From positions 427,960-491,959 of the forward strand of contig NZ_MDJZ01000005.1 of the NCBI RefSeq assembly GCF_002151125.1: 64,000 bases of DNA, written 5' to 3'. Each line of letters begins with the position of its first letter. Position 1 is the stretch's first letter. A model generated the notes under the pieces. That model was not told the origin of the DNA and did no database searches. It saw only the letters and a program-made list of their open reading frames with translations. Source of the stretch: Clavibacter michiganensis (GTDB lineage Bacteria > Actinomycetota > Actinomycetes > Actinomycetales > Microbacteriaceae). Made by a program: the position numbers and the translations under genes. Of the stretch, positions 49,395 to 58,994 are shown piece by piece.

Positions 49395-50743
49395 CGTGAG
49401 GGGGTTCTTCCCGGTAGGAGCGGCAGGGCAGGGGTGCGGGCGGGTTCGGAGGCGGCCTCGACGCCGGTGGGATCGGGTGGCGGCTCAGGCAGGGGCACGG
49501 CGTCGCGGCGGAGGATCTGGCTGGTCGCCGCGACCCCGGCGAGGAACCACACGAGCGTCGCGTACTGCGTGATGAGCGCGACCGACGCGAGCGCGGGGAT
49601 CTGCGCGACGAGCGCGATGGTCGCGGCGGTCGCGCGGCCTCGCAGCACGAGCCAGATGCCGACGGCGAGGGCCACGAGCACGGCCGCGGCGACCAGGAAG
49701 CCCGAGGTGAGGCCCGTGAGGATCAGCTGGCTGTCAATCGAGCGGAAGTCGCCGTAGAAGACGCGCCCGTCGGTGAGGCGCTGCGCGCTGCTCGCGGGCC
49801 CGATGATCCGCATGCCCGGGATGAGCGTGTAGAGGTCGCCGCGGTAGTCGGAGCTGTTCGTGGCCTCCGTGCCGGCGTCCTCGAAGACGGTCTGCACGGA
49901 CGGCGCGACGGCCGCGACCACGGCGACGACCCCGAGGGAGACGGCGACTCGCACGCGCAGCGGGATCGCGTCGCGGAGGAAGACGATCGACAGCACGAGG
50001 CCGAGGAGCGCGGTGAGCATGCCGACGCGGCTGAACGTGACCACCGTTCCGAGGAGGAGCACCGTGGTCATCGCGAGCCGCACCGGGAGGGGGAAGCGCG
50101 CGGCGAGGGTCAGCGGGATCGCGACGGCGAGGCTGCAGCCGAGCGCGATGGAGTGGCCGAACGCCCCCTCGGCCCGGACGACGCCGCCGCGGATCTGCAG
50201 GGTCGCCCACGTCTCCCGCAGGCTGCCGCTGCCCGGGATCAGCACGAAGGGGTTCCAGGTGAGCGCGAACTCCACGATGGCGAGCGCCGCGACGACCGTG
50301 AACGCGACCGCGGCGGCCGCGTGGAGGTGCGCCGTGCGGACCCGGTGGACGACGAGCCGGCCGAGGAGGTACCCGCCGAGGCCGTAGGTGAGGAACGTGA
50401 CGAGGGCCGGTACGGCAACGCCCGCGCCCCCGCCCACGAGCACCCCGGCGACCCCGGCGACCCCCGTGAGGACGACGACGAGGTCGAGGGGCGAGACGCG
50501 GAAGCCGGGCACGGGCAGGGCGGCGACGATCACCACGAGCGCCATCAGCGTCGCGGGCGGCAGGTAGTAGCCGGCCACGGAGACCCCGGCCCAGATGGGC
50601 GCGAGGCAGAGGGCGGCGAGCCAGAGGGCCACGGCGAGCCGCGGCGCCCGGCGCAGGACGAGCAGCAGGAGGACCCCGGCGAGGAGTGCGACGCCGGCGA
50701 GGAGCAGCCGCTCGACGCCGTCGCCCGCTAGGAGCGCGCTCAT
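49391..50743 (-). CDS. O-antigen ligase-like polymerase (Wzy family)
   Basis: 450 residues with about 11-12 membrane helices. Family traits: a large external loop (about residues 285-360) containing NSSDYRGDLYTLIPGMRIIG, and the Wzy_C-like helices around GAFGHSIALGCSLAVAIPLTLA. Probably polymerises lipid-linked repeat units. The ATG at 50743 has a weak Shine-Dalgarno; an earlier in-frame ATG gives a Pro/Arg-rich N-terminal tail that I think is untranslated. Co-translated with the BY-kinase gene (4-base overlap). Confidence 0.85.
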   Translation of the reverse strand: MSALLAGDGVERLLLAGVALLAGVLLLLVLRRAPRLAVALWLAALCLAPIWAGVSVAGYYLPPATLMALVVIVAALPVPGFRVSPLDLVVVLTGVAGVAGVLVGGGAGVAVPALVTFLTYGLGGYLLGRLVVHRVRTAHLHAAAAVAFTVVAALAIVEFALTWNPFVLIPGSGSLRETWATLQIRGGVVRAEGAFGHSIALGCSLAVAIPLTLAARFPLPVRLAMTTVLLLGTVVTFSRVGMLTALLGLVLSIVFLRDAIPLRVRVAVSLGVVAVVAAVAPSVQTVFEDAGTEATNSSDYRGDLYTLIPGMRIIGPASSAQRLTDGRVFYGDFRSIDSQLILTGLTSGFLVAAAVLVALAVGIWLVLRGRATAATIALVAQIPALASVALITQYATLVWFLAGVAATSQILRRDAVPLPEPPPDPTGVEAASEPARTPALPLLPGRTPSR

Positions 50744-50930
50744 GCCCGGCACCGGAGGCGGGGGCGAGCGGGGCGGACGTGCGTGTGCGCGTGTGTCATC
50801 CCGTGCCCCCCTCGTGTGCGTCGCGGGCGCGTCGCCCTCATCGATCATCCCCGGCGCGTGCCGCCGAGGGCCTTGCATCCGGGGCCCCCGTCCGGGTCAC
50901 GCTCTGGTGCCGATCATCCTGCGCGCCCGT

Positions 50931-50963
50931 GCGGGCGGGCCCTCTCGAGGAGGACCCGCCCGC
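50931..50963 (-). terminator. Terminator of the large surface-protein gene
   Basis: GCGGGCGGG (50931-50939) / CCCGCCCGC (50955-50963) with an inner CCT/AGG stem and one mismatch, 28 bases past the stop codon at 50991. It separates that gene from the ligase-BY-kinase unit downstream. Confidence 0.72.
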
Positions 50964-50990
50964 AGCGAGCGACCGGAGGACCGGCTCGGG

Positions 50991-53900
50991 TCAGCGGACC
51001 GTGGCGTCCGTGACCAGCAGGTCGTCGAGCCGGAACGCGACCGGACCGGCCGCCGAGCTCGACAGGTAGGTCTGGATCCCGAACGTCCCCGCGGTCTGCA
51101 GGGCGGCCAGGGTCCCGGTCGTCGTCGACTGCCACGCGGTCGGCTCGGCCTGGCCGACGGGCCAGACCTTCGCGTTCATCGTGGTGGGCGACGTGCCCGT
51201 GACCTGCACGCGGACCCGCAGCTGCTGCCCGGCCGTGTACATGAGGTTCGGCACGACCACCGCCTTCAGGTTGGTCCCGTTCTCCGACTGCACGATCATG
51301 ACCTGGCCGGTCGACCGCACCCAGACCTGCGTCTGGTACGTGGCCGTGCCGACCTGGCGCGAGTTGATCCGCACGTAAGCGCCGCCGCCCGTGGGCACCT
51401 TGTCCAGCGAGAAGCTGACCTGGGCGTCCGAGGCGGTGGTGCGGACGACGTCGAGGCTCGCGGTGCGGGTCTCGCCGGCGGGGCTGGTGACCTGCGCCTG
51501 TCCGTCCTGCACCTTCAGGATCGACGCGTTGCCGGTGACGCGCCAGGCGCCGCCGGTCTCCGCCGTGCCCCAGCCGTTCGCCGTGGTGCGGTCGAAGGCG
51601 TCCTGCGCGAGGATCCCCGCGGCGGGCGGCGTGACGACCGGCGCGGTCACCGTGACCGTGCCGTCCTTCTTCGCCGAGACCAGCCCCTTGTCGTCCGTCA
51701 CCGTGAGCGACACCGCGTACGTGCCGGCGGCAGCGTAGGCGTGGTCGACCGTCGTGCCGGTGCCGGTCGTGCCGTCGCCGAACGTCCAGGCGTACGAGGC
51801 GACCGTGCCGTCCGCATCCGCCGAGGTGGATCCGTCGAACGAGGCCGTCAGGTCCTTCGCCGTCGACGTGAACGCGGCGGTCGGGGCCTGGTTGGCCGGC
51901 GTGACGACCGGCGCGGTCACCGTGACCGTGCCGTCCTTCTTCGCCGAGACCAGCCCCTTGTCGTCCGTCACCGTGAGCGACACCGCGTACGTGCCGGCGG
52001 CAGCGTAGGCGTGGTCGACCGTGCGGCCCGTGCCCGTCGTCCCGTCCCCGAAGGTCCAGGCGTACGACACGACCGTGCCGTCCGCATCCGCCGAGGTGGA
52101 TCCGTCGAACGAGGCCGTCAGGTCCTTCGCCGTCGACGTGAACGCCGCCGTCGGGGCCTGGTTCGCCGGCACCGGCACCGGCGCGGGGGCCTGGCCGTCG
52201 CGGGCGACGACCACGTCGTCGATCCGCGTGGTGACGGGAGCCGTCGCCGACCCCGAGAGGTAGGTCTGGATCCCGACGGAGCCGGCGGCCTGCAGCGCGG
52301 CGGTCGAGCTGCTGATGCTCGTCTGCCACGCGGCGGGCTCGGCCTGTCCGGCGACCCAGACCTTCGCCTTGACGGTGGTCGGCGAGGTGCCGGTCGTCAG
52401 GACGCGGACGCGGAGCTGCTGGCCGGCCTTGTAGGTCGTGCCGGGGAGCACGTAGGACGCCGGGTTCGACGAGCCCTCCGACTGCACCAGCTGGATCTGC
52501 CCGGTCGCCTTGACCCAGACCTGCGTCTGGTAGAAGGCCGAGCCGACCTGGCGCGAGACGACGCGGGTGTAGGAGCCGCCGCCCGTGGGGACGGAGTCGA
52601 GCGAGAAGGTCGCGGTGATGTCGGACGACGTGGTGGACACCGCGTCGAGGCTCATCGTGCGAGTCTCGCCCTTCGGCGAGACGACCTGGCCCGTGCCGTC
52701 CTGCACCTTGACGATGCTCGTGCCGCCGGTGACGCGCCAGGCGCCGCCGACCTCGGACGTGCCCCAGCCCTGCGCGACCGTGCGGCCGAACGAGTCCTGC
52801 GCGAGCACGGTCGACGCGGGTGCCTGGACGGTCACCTGCGAGGTGGTCGTCGTGGCGAGGCCCTTGTCGTCCGTGACCGTGAGCGCCACCGTGAAGCTGC
52901 CGCCCGCGGCGTAGGCGTGGGTCGTGGTGCGGCCCGCGCCGGTGGTCCCGTCGCCGAAGGCCCAGGCGTAGGACGCCACGGTGCCGTCGGGGTCGCTCGA
53001 CGTGGAGGCGTCGAGCGAGGCGACGAGTCCCGCCACGCTGCTCGTGAACGCGGCGACGGGCGCCTGGTTCACGGGCGGGGCGGTGACCGTGACGCTCGCG
53101 GTCGTGCGACCGGTGGCGCCCTTGTCGTCCGTCACCGTCAGCGCGACCGTGTAGGTGCCGGCCTTCGCGTACGGGTGGGCGATGGAGGCCCCGGTGCCCG
53201 TCGTGCCGTCGCCGAACTCCCACGCCCAGGACGCGATGGTGCCGTCCGGGTCGCTGGATCCGCGGCCGTCGAGGTTCGCGACGAGGTCGGTCGTGGTCGA
53301 CGCGATGACCGCGGTGGGCTCCCGGTTGACCGGGGGCGCCGTGACCTGGACCTGCGTGGACGCGGTGCCCGTGAGGCCCTTGTCGTCCGTGACCGTCAGC
53401 GTCACCGTGTAGGTGCCGCCCGCGGCGTAGGCGTGCGTCGGCGTCGGGCCGGTGCCCGTGCCGCCGTCCCCGAAGTCCCACGCGTAGGAGGCGACGGTGC
53501 CGTCGGCGTCCGTGGAGGCGGATCCGTCGAGCTCGGCGGTGAGGTCCGTCGCGGTGGCCGTCACGACTGCGGTCGGCGCGATGTTCGCGGGGGCCGTCTT
53601 CACCGTGAGCTCCTGCTGCGTGCGGTCCGTCGTGCCGCGGTCGTCCGTCACCGTGAGCGTCACCGTGTAGGTGCCGGCCGCGGCGTACGTGTGCGACTGC
53701 TGCGCGCCGGACGCCTGGACGCCGTCGCCGAAGTCCCAGGCGTAGCCCGTGACCGTGCCGTCGGGGTCGGTGGATCCGGTCGCGTCGAACGCGGCCTCGA
53801 GGAACGCGGCCTGCTGCGTGAACGCGGCCTTCGGGGCCTGGTTCGGCACGCGGCCGGTCGTCCCGAGCGCGAAGTGCGTCGCCACCGTGCTCGGGGTGAG

Positions 53901-56888
53901 CACGGTCGGGTACACCGCGACCTCGTCCATCCGGCCCTGGAAGGTGCCGCTGGAGGAGCCCCAGGTGTTGTCGCCGCCGATGCGCCAGTAGCCGTCGTAG
54001 GCCTGCGCCTGCGTCTGGCCGTTCTGGCCGACGAGGTCGCCGTCCACGTAGAGCTTCAGGCCGTCGGATCCCTGCGACGCGACCACGTGGTGCCACTGGC
54101 CGTCGTTGTAGGCGCGGGGCGAGGTCGCGAGGTTGGTCTGGCCCGTCCACGTGCCGAACTGCAGGCGTCCGTCGTCCTGCATGTAGACGTGGCGGTCGTA
54201 GCTGCCGGAGAAGTTGAACGGATCCGCGTTGTCGCCGAAGCCGATCAGCTTGCCGCCGCGCGTGGTCGTCGTCTGGAACCACATCTCGAGCGAGTAGGCG
54301 GTCGGGTTCGCGACCCGCTGCTGGCTCACCGCGATGCTGTCGGAGAACGCCGCCGCCTGGCCGACGGAGCCCGAGAGGGCGCCCGCCTGGCCGAAGCGCA
54401 CGTTGCGGCCGACGTTCGCGCCGACGTCGTTCTGGCCCGCGTCCTTCAGGGTCGAGGACCCGTCGGCGTCGTCGAGGCGCCAGTAGGACGACGGGTCGGC
54501 CGCGTACACGGCCTTGCCGTAGGCGTCCGAGGGCGCCGGCGGGATGGGCGAGGTGCGGCCGGACGCGACCAGGTGGTCGACGACGTCGGCGCGCGTGAGG
54601 GCGGTCGGGTAGATCGAGACCTGCGCGATGTCGCCGGCGAGGTAGTAGCTCCGGGGCTGGTTGGGCCAGCCGCCGAGGTTGTCGCCGCCGACGCGCCAGT
54701 AGCCCTTGTAGTCCTGGCCGCGCGTGGTGTCCGCGCGCTGGCCGGCGAGCTTGCCGTCGACGAACAGCTTCATGCCCTCCGCGCCCATGGTGGCGACGAT
54801 CTGGTGCCACTTGCCGTCGTTGAAGCCGGGGGCCGAGTTGAGCGTCTGGGTCGCGCCCGTGTAGACGCCGAAGAAGACGCGGCCGTCGTTGTCGAGGTAG
54901 ACCATGCGGTCGTAGTTGCCCGACGTGCCCGTGCTGCTGCCGCCGAAGCCGACGACCTTGCCGCCGTTCGTCGAGGTCGTCTTGACCCACGACTCGACGC
55001 TGAACGTGTCCGGTGCCTGCACGGCCTGCGGCGTGACCGCGAAGGAGCCGTCCTGGCCGGAGAAGGTGGTGGCGGTGGAACCGTCGATCGGACCCACGGC
55101 GCCGCGCGTGGCGTTGTCGACGCGGAGGTCCTCGAACGCGACGTGGTCGAGGCCGGCGGTGCCCGCCTTCTCGTCGAGCGGGTAGTACGCGGTCGCGCCG
55201 TCGTCCTTCACGCTCGTGGCGTACGCGTCGCTGCCCGACTGGTCGGTGATGGTGACGGTGTCGCTGACGCGGTTCACGCTGTTGCCCGCCGCGTCCGTCA
55301 CGTACACGCGGTACGTGTGCGTGCTGCCGGGTACGAGCCCCTTGTCGATGAAGCCCATGGACGGCCGCTGCCAGAAGGTGGAGTCCTGGGTGACCTGGTA
55401 GACCGGCGTCGCCGTCTTGCCGTCGCGCACGATCTTGTAGGTGAGACGCGTGTTGTCGCGGTCGAAGGTGGCCTGCCAGGAGATGCGGGCCTCGCCCTTC
55501 GTGTAGGAGATCGCCTTCGGTACCAGCTGGTCGTTGGAGTTGGGGCCGACCTTGTTCGGGGCGTCCTTCGCCATCGCGTAGCGCACGAGGCCCTGCTGGG
55601 CCGTCGTGTTCACGTAGGGGAACTCGCCGCCGACGACGATGTAGTCGTCGTTGCCGTTGACGCTCCAGGCCGCCTGGCCCTGGCCCGTGAAGGAGCCCGT
55701 GACGTACTTCGGGAACCAGTTGAGCAGCGTCGGGGACGGCGTGCCGGCCCAGTTGTGGTAGCCGTACGGGTCGGCCGTGGCCGTGCCCGTCGCCTGCTTG
55801 CTGAAGGCGATGCTGTGCTGGAAGGTCCACGGCTCGGTCTGCGGGAAGCCGCCGATGTTGCCGCAGTAGTGCGGGTGGCCGGCCACGTACGCGACGGTGT
55901 CGGTCGCGAAGACCGAGTAGCTGTCGCCGTGGCAGTCCTCGACCCAGTTCACGACGCCCGTGTTCGGGTCGGCCGAGAAGGCGCCCTCGAGGTTGCCGCC
56001 GTCGCCGAACGTGTAGCCGGATCCGTAGACCCGGTCGCCCGTGGCGTAGAGGCTCGTGATGGAGGACTCCACGCCGGCGTTGCGCACCTGCTGGTTCGCG
56101 GCCCACGGGAGGGACGCGCCCGAGGACGGGTCCACCGCGCCGAGGCCGTAGGTGGGGACGCCGCTCAGCTGCGTGAAGCGGCCGCCGACGACGAGCTTGG
56201 ACGCGTCCTTCGTGAGCGTGAGCGCGTCCACGACGGTGTCCGCGTCCGCGACGAACGGCAGCGTGCTGCCGTTCGTCGCGGACACCGCGGCGAGGTAGTT
56301 CCGAGCGGCGCCGTTGACGCTGCGGAACGTCCCGCCGAGGTACACGGTGTCGTCCGTGGCGCTCACCGTGCGGGTCTGGCTCCCCATGATGGGGCGGAAG
56401 GTCGGGATGATCTTGCCCGTCGCGGTGCTGAACGCCGCGGCGCGGTAGAAGCCCTGGCCGTCGATGTCGGTGAAGTCGCCGACCACGTAGATCCGGGATC
56501 CGTCGGGCGACGCGGTGACCGACAGCGCCTGCGCGTTGAGCTTCGGCGCGAACGACGTGATGAGCGCGCCCGTGCGGATGTCGTACGCGAGGAGGTTGCT
56601 GCGGGGCGTGAGGTTCGTGCCGGGCGCGGCGCCCGCGGGGCGCGCGTTCTGGAACTTGCCGGCCACGTAGACCGTGTTGCCGACGACGACCTGCGACCAG
56701 GCGACGCCGTCGATCTGGGTCGTGGGCAGCGGGTCGGCGGTGACCGTGGCGGGCGACTTCGGGTCGGTCGGGTCGACCGGCGCGGAGTCCGCCATCGCGG
56801 GCTGCGCGATCACGACCGCGGACAGGATGACCGCGGCGGCCGCGGTCATCGCGGCCAGGCGACGTCCCGCGGAGGAGAGGATGCTCAT
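50991..56888 (-). CDS. Giant secreted protein: propeller, FN3-like, two LamG, six PKD domains
   Basis: 1965 residues. Signal peptide residues 1-33 (AAAVILSAVVIAQPAMA). About 40-435: repeated blades (GNTVYVAGKFQN, GSRIYVVGDFTD, DTVYLGGTFRSVNG) of a beta-propeller. About 440-550: FN3-like domain. About 560-1005: two LamG/concanavalin-like jelly rolls (YYPLDE, SYWRLDD, each with GKWHQIV or GQWHHVV). Six PKD domains (SYAWDFGDG type), four at 1010-1355 and two at 1570-1750. Two copies of a beta domain of about 205 residues follow PKD 4 and PKD 6 (starting LAQDSFGR and LAQDAFDR). No LPxTG motif or C-terminal anchor. AAGGA precedes the ATG. Likely a carbohydrate-binding adhesin or matrix protein (inference). 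Confidence 0.9.
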   Translation of the reverse strand: MSILSSAGRRLAAMTAAAAVILSAVVIAQPAMADSAPVDPTDPKSPATVTADPLPTTQIDGVAWSQVVVGNTVYVAGKFQNARPAGAAPGTNLTPRSNLLAYDIRTGALITSFAPKLNAQALSVTASPDGSRIYVVGDFTDIDGQGFYRAAAFSTATGKIIPTFRPIMGSQTRTVSATDDTVYLGGTFRSVNGAARNYLAAVSATNGSTLPFVADADTVVDALTLTKDASKLVVGGRFTQLSGVPTYGLGAVDPSSGASLPWAANQQVRNAGVESSITSLYATGDRVYGSGYTFGDGGNLEGAFSADPNTGVVNWVEDCHGDSYSVFATDTVAYVAGHPHYCGNIGGFPQTEPWTFQHSIAFSKQATGTATADPYGYHNWAGTPSPTLLNWFPKYVTGSFTGQGQAAWSVNGNDDYIVVGGEFPYVNTTAQQGLVRYAMAKDAPNKVGPNSNDQLVPKAISYTKGEARISWQATFDRDNTRLTYKIVRDGKTATPVYQVTQDSTFWQRPSMGFIDKGLVPGSTHTYRVYVTDAAGNSVNRVSDTVTITDQSGSDAYATSVKDDGATAYYPLDEKAGTAGLDHVAFEDLRVDNATRGAVGPIDGSTATTFSGQDGSFAVTPQAVQAPDTFSVESWVKTTSTNGGKVVGFGGSSTGTSGNYDRMVYLDNDGRVFFGVYTGATQTLNSAPGFNDGKWHQIVATMGAEGMKLFVDGKLAGQRADTTRGQDYKGYWRVGGDNLGGWPNQPRSYYLAGDIAQVSIYPTALTRADVVDHLVASGRTSPIPPAPSDAYGKAVYAADPSSYWRLDDADGSSTLKDAGQNDVGANVGRNVRFGQAGALSGSVGQAAAFSDSIAVSQQRVANPTAYSLEMWFQTTTTRGGKLIGFGDNADPFNFSGSYDRHVYMQDDGRLQFGTWTGQTNLATSPRAYNDGQWHHVVASQGSDGLKLYVDGDLVGQNGQTQAQAYDGYWRIGGDNTWGSSSGTFQGRMDEVAVYPTVLTPSTVATHFALGTTGRVPNQAPKAAFTQQAAFLEAAFDATGSTDPDGTVTGYAWDFGDGVQASGAQQSHTYAAAGTYTVTLTVTDDRGTTDRTQQELTVKTAPANIAPTAVVTATATDLTAELDGSASTDADGTVASYAWDFGDGGTGTGPTPTHAYAAGGTYTVTLTVTDDKGLTGTASTQVQVTAPPVNREPTAVIASTTTDLVANLDGRGSSDPDGTIASWAWEFGDGTTGTGASIAHPYAKAGTYTVALTVTDDKGATGRTTASVTVTAPPVNQAPVAAFTSSVAGLVASLDASTSSDPDGTVASYAWAFGDGTTGAGRTTTHAYAAGGSFTVALTVTDDKGLATTTTSQVTVQAPASTVLAQDSFGRTVAQGWGTSEVGGAWRVTGGTSIVKVQDGTGQVVSPKGETRTMSLDAVSTTSSDITATFSLDSVPTGGGSYTRVVSRQVGSAFYQTQVWVKATGQIQLVQSEGSSNPASYVLPGTTYKAGQQLRVRVLTTGTSPTTVKAKVWVAGQAEPAAWQTSISSSTAALQAAGSVGIQTYLSGSATAPVTTRIDDVVVARDGQAPAPVPVPANQAPTAAFTSTAKDLTASFDGSTSADADGTVVSYAWTFGDGTTGTGRTVDHAYAAAGTYAVSLTVTDDKGLVSAKKDGTVTVTAPVVTPANQAPTAAFTSTAKDLTASFDGSTSADADGTVASYAWTFGDGTTGTGTTVDHAYAAAGTYAVSLTVTDDKGLVSAKKDGTVTVTAPVVTPPAAGILAQDAFDRTTANGWGTAETGGAWRVTGNASILKVQDGQAQVTSPAGETRTASLDVVRTTASDAQVSFSLDKVPTGGGAYVRINSRQVGTATYQTQVWVRSTGQVMIVQSENGTNLKAVVVPNLMYTAGQQLRVRVQVTGTSPTTMNAKVWPVGQAEPTAWQSTTTGTLAALQTAGTFGIQTYLSSSAAGPVAFRLDDLLVTDATVR
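51628..52167 (-). repeat. Tandem 270-bp repeat encoding PKD domains 5 and 6
   Basis: Copies at 51628-51897 and 51898-52167 (period 270 bp, 90 residues). About 13 base differences by eye, clustered in the middle; the first 125 bases are identical. At protein level only two residues differ (VVSY/VASY, TGRT/TGTT). Signature of a recent duplication or gene conversion inside the gene. Confidence 0.9.
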
Positions 56889-56937
56889 TTCGTCCTTGCT
56901 TCGGGTGGGTGGGGCGGGTGAGGGAGGGTGCCGGTGG

Positions 56938-58179
56938 TCAGCGGTCGCTGGCCGGTCGGGGGCTGCCGACGCGCTTCGTGAGCGTGAGCATCGTGCCCAC
57001 CGACCGCGCGATGCGCTGCCGGTAGAGCCCGGGTCCGTGCCGGTGCTCGGCGCGGAAGCGGTCGCGGGCGGCCCGGGCGCGGGAGGCGTCCCAGTCCGTC
57101 GCGATGTCCTGGAGGGCGTCCGCGAGGGCGGCCGGATCCGAGGGCGGCACCATCACCGCGGACTCGTACCCGCCCGCGGCCTCGCGGAGGCCGGAGGTGT
57201 CGCTGACCACCACGGGCCGCGCGGCCAGCAGCGCCTCGACGGCGGTGTTGCCGAACGGCTCGTCCACCCGGGAGGGCACGACGCACGCGTCGGCGGCGGC
57301 CACGAAGGGGGCGACGTCGGCGTGGAAGCCGTGCAGAGTGATCCGGTCCTCGAGGTCGAGCACGCGGATCGTCGTGCGCAGCTGCTCCTCGTACGCCTCG
57401 TAGCCGGGGAACACGGCGCCCACGATGTCGAGGGTCGCCCGGGCGCCCCGGTCGCGGAGCTCGACGATCGCCTCGACGGCGACGTCCACGCCCTTGCGGT
57501 CGGAGAGCCGGCCGACGTAGAGGACCCGGAGGCCCCCGTCGAGCGCCTCGCGCGCCGGCACGACCTCGGCGGGGCCGGGCACGCCGTTGTAGACGACCTC
57601 GGCGCGGCGCGCGACCCGCGGGAGGGCGCGGCCGAGCACGTCGACGCTGTAGCGGCTGTTCGCGACGACGCTCGTGGCGAGCGCGAGCGGCAGGGCGAGC
57701 GCGGTGCCGATGGCGCGCGACGCGGACCCCTCCGCCTCGTGCACGTGGGCGAGGACCGGGCGGCCGGTGAGGCGGCCGACGAGGATCCACAGCGGGATCG
57801 TGACGGTGTTGACGTACACGGCGTCGGGGCGCGTGCGGCGCACGAGGCCGAGTCCGGCGTGGAGTCCGCGGACGGACTGGCCGACGAGGGCCGCGAAGCC
57901 GCGCGGGCGCAGCATCGACTTCCGGAGAACCGGCGTGGGCGCATGGTGCACGGTCGCGCCGACGCCCGTCAGCGCCGCGACGAGCGGGCCGTGGGAGGGC
58001 AGGGTCACGATCGTGCGGGCGCCGGCGGCCACGAGGCCGGCGACGCTCTCCAGGAGCACGCGGTCGGATCCGTAGAGCTCGGCGCTCGGGTGCGCGACGA
58101 GGACCGTGCGCCCGCGGAGGTCGGCACCCTCCTCGTCGGCCTGCGCGAGGGCCTGCTCCACGCCGGCGAACGCGGTCAC
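56938..58179 (-). CDS. Glycosyltransferase family 4
   Basis: 413 residues, GT-B fold. HPSAELYGSDRVLLESVAG at the N-terminal acceptor domain, LYVGRLSDRKGVDVAVEAI at the nucleotide site, and the EX7E motif in DEPFGNTAVEALLAARPVVV. GTG start at 58179 overlaps the stop of the CDP-alcohol phosphatidyltransferase by 4 bases. Last enzyme of the four-gene coupled unit and 49 bases before the giant surface protein. Donor sugar unknown. Confidence 0.9.
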   Translation of the reverse strand: MTAFAGVEQALAQADEEGADLRGRTVLVAHPSAELYGSDRVLLESVAGLVAAGARTIVTLPSHGPLVAALTGVGATVHHAPTPVLRKSMLRPRGFAALVGQSVRGLHAGLGLVRRTRPDAVYVNTVTIPLWILVGRLTGRPVLAHVHEAEGSASRAIGTALALPLALATSVVANSRYSVDVLGRALPRVARRAEVVYNGVPGPAEVVPAREALDGGLRVLYVGRLSDRKGVDVAVEAIVELRDRGARATLDIVGAVFPGYEAYEEQLRTTIRVLDLEDRITLHGFHADVAPFVAAADACVVPSRVDEPFGNTAVEALLAARPVVVSDTSGLREAAGGYESAVMVPPSDPAALADALQDIATDWDASRARAARDRFRAEHRHGPGLYRQRIARSVGTMLTLTKRVGSPRPASDR

Positions 58180-58994
58180 GCGGGGACCCGCGCGGATCCG
58201 GCGGACGACACGGCGGTCGCCTCCGCACGGCGCGCGTCGAGCGCGCCCATGTCGCGGAACCACTTCACCGACGCGAGGGCGAGGTGCCCGGCGTTGGCGA
58301 GCATCATCAGCGCGTAGACCGCGAGGAAGACGACGGGGGCGCCGAGCAGCGCGAACACGATGCAGAGGAAGCCGTAGTCGGTGGGGATCACGAGGAGCGA
58401 GCGCAGGAGCGTCGACCGGCCGGCCTCGGGGGCGGTGGCGCCGGTGACGGCGTGCACGCGCTTGAGCTGGTCGTTGAGGATCATCGCGAAGAAGCTGGCG
58501 GCCGCGACGATCGCGTAGACGACGGGCACGAGCAGCCACGCGTCGGAGTCCGTGGCGGGCCAGCGGAACATCGACACGAGCACCGCGAGGTGCAGCGACG
58601 AGATCTTGACGCAGTCGACGACGTGGTCGAGCCACTCGCCCGAGAGCGAGCCGCCGCCGCGGAGGCGCGCGACCTGGCCGTCGGCCGAGTCGAACGCGTA
58701 GCCCACCGCGAGCAGCAGCCACACGGCGATGCCGAGCCAGGCGGTCGGCTGCACGAGCGCGATCAGGGCGATCCCGGTGAACGTGAAGGCGGCGCTGATC
58801 GCGGTCACCTGGTTCGGGGTCAGCCCCTGGCGGTAGGCCCACGCGGCGAGCAGCCGGCCGGCCGGGCGGTTGACGCGGATCGAGTACGCGGGCGCGCCGC
58901 GGGCGGCCTTCTTCTGCGCGGAGGCGAGCCGGCGGACGACGTCGGCGTACGACTCGGCGCGCGGGTCGGTCGCGGTCGCGGCCGGGGCGCTCAT
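58176..58994 (-). CDS. CDP-alcohol phosphatidyltransferase family protein
   Basis: 272 residues. About six membrane helices after a 60-residue amphipathic N-terminus. The catalytic CDP-OH-P signature D-x2-DG-x2-AR-x8-G-x3-D-x3-D is complete near residue 101-125 (DSADGQVARL ... GEWLDHVVD). Members transfer a CDP-activated phospho-group to an alcohol, making e.g. phosphatidylinositol or phosphatidylglycerophosphate. It is embedded by 4-base overlaps between two glycosyltransferases, so its alcohol is likely a polysaccharide-linked one (inference). Which substrate is not visible. Confidence 0.9.
   Translation of the reverse strand: MSAPAATATDPRAESYADVVRRLASAQKKAARGAPAYSIRVNRPAGRLLAAWAYRQGLTPNQVTAISAAFTFTGIALIALVQPTAWLGIAVWLLLAVGYAFDSADGQVARLRGGGSLSGEWLDHVVDCVKISSLHLAVLVSMFRWPATDSDAWLLVPVVYAIVAAASFFAMILNDQLKRVHAVTGATAPEAGRSTLLRSLLVIPTDYGFLCIVFALLGAPVVFLAVYALMMLANAGHLALASVKWFRDMGALDARRAEATAVSSAGSARVPA

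Noticed and set aside
50991..56888. Sortase-anchored surface protein
   Set aside because: The C-terminus ends in a beta domain; there is no LPxTG, hydrophobic segment or basic tail.
50595..56921. A 2108-residue open frame antisense to the giant surface protein gene
   Set aside because: It is Arg/Gly/Val/Ala-rich with no domain or signal peptide, and mirrors the codon bias of the real gene on the other strand. Long antisense frames are expected at this GC content.
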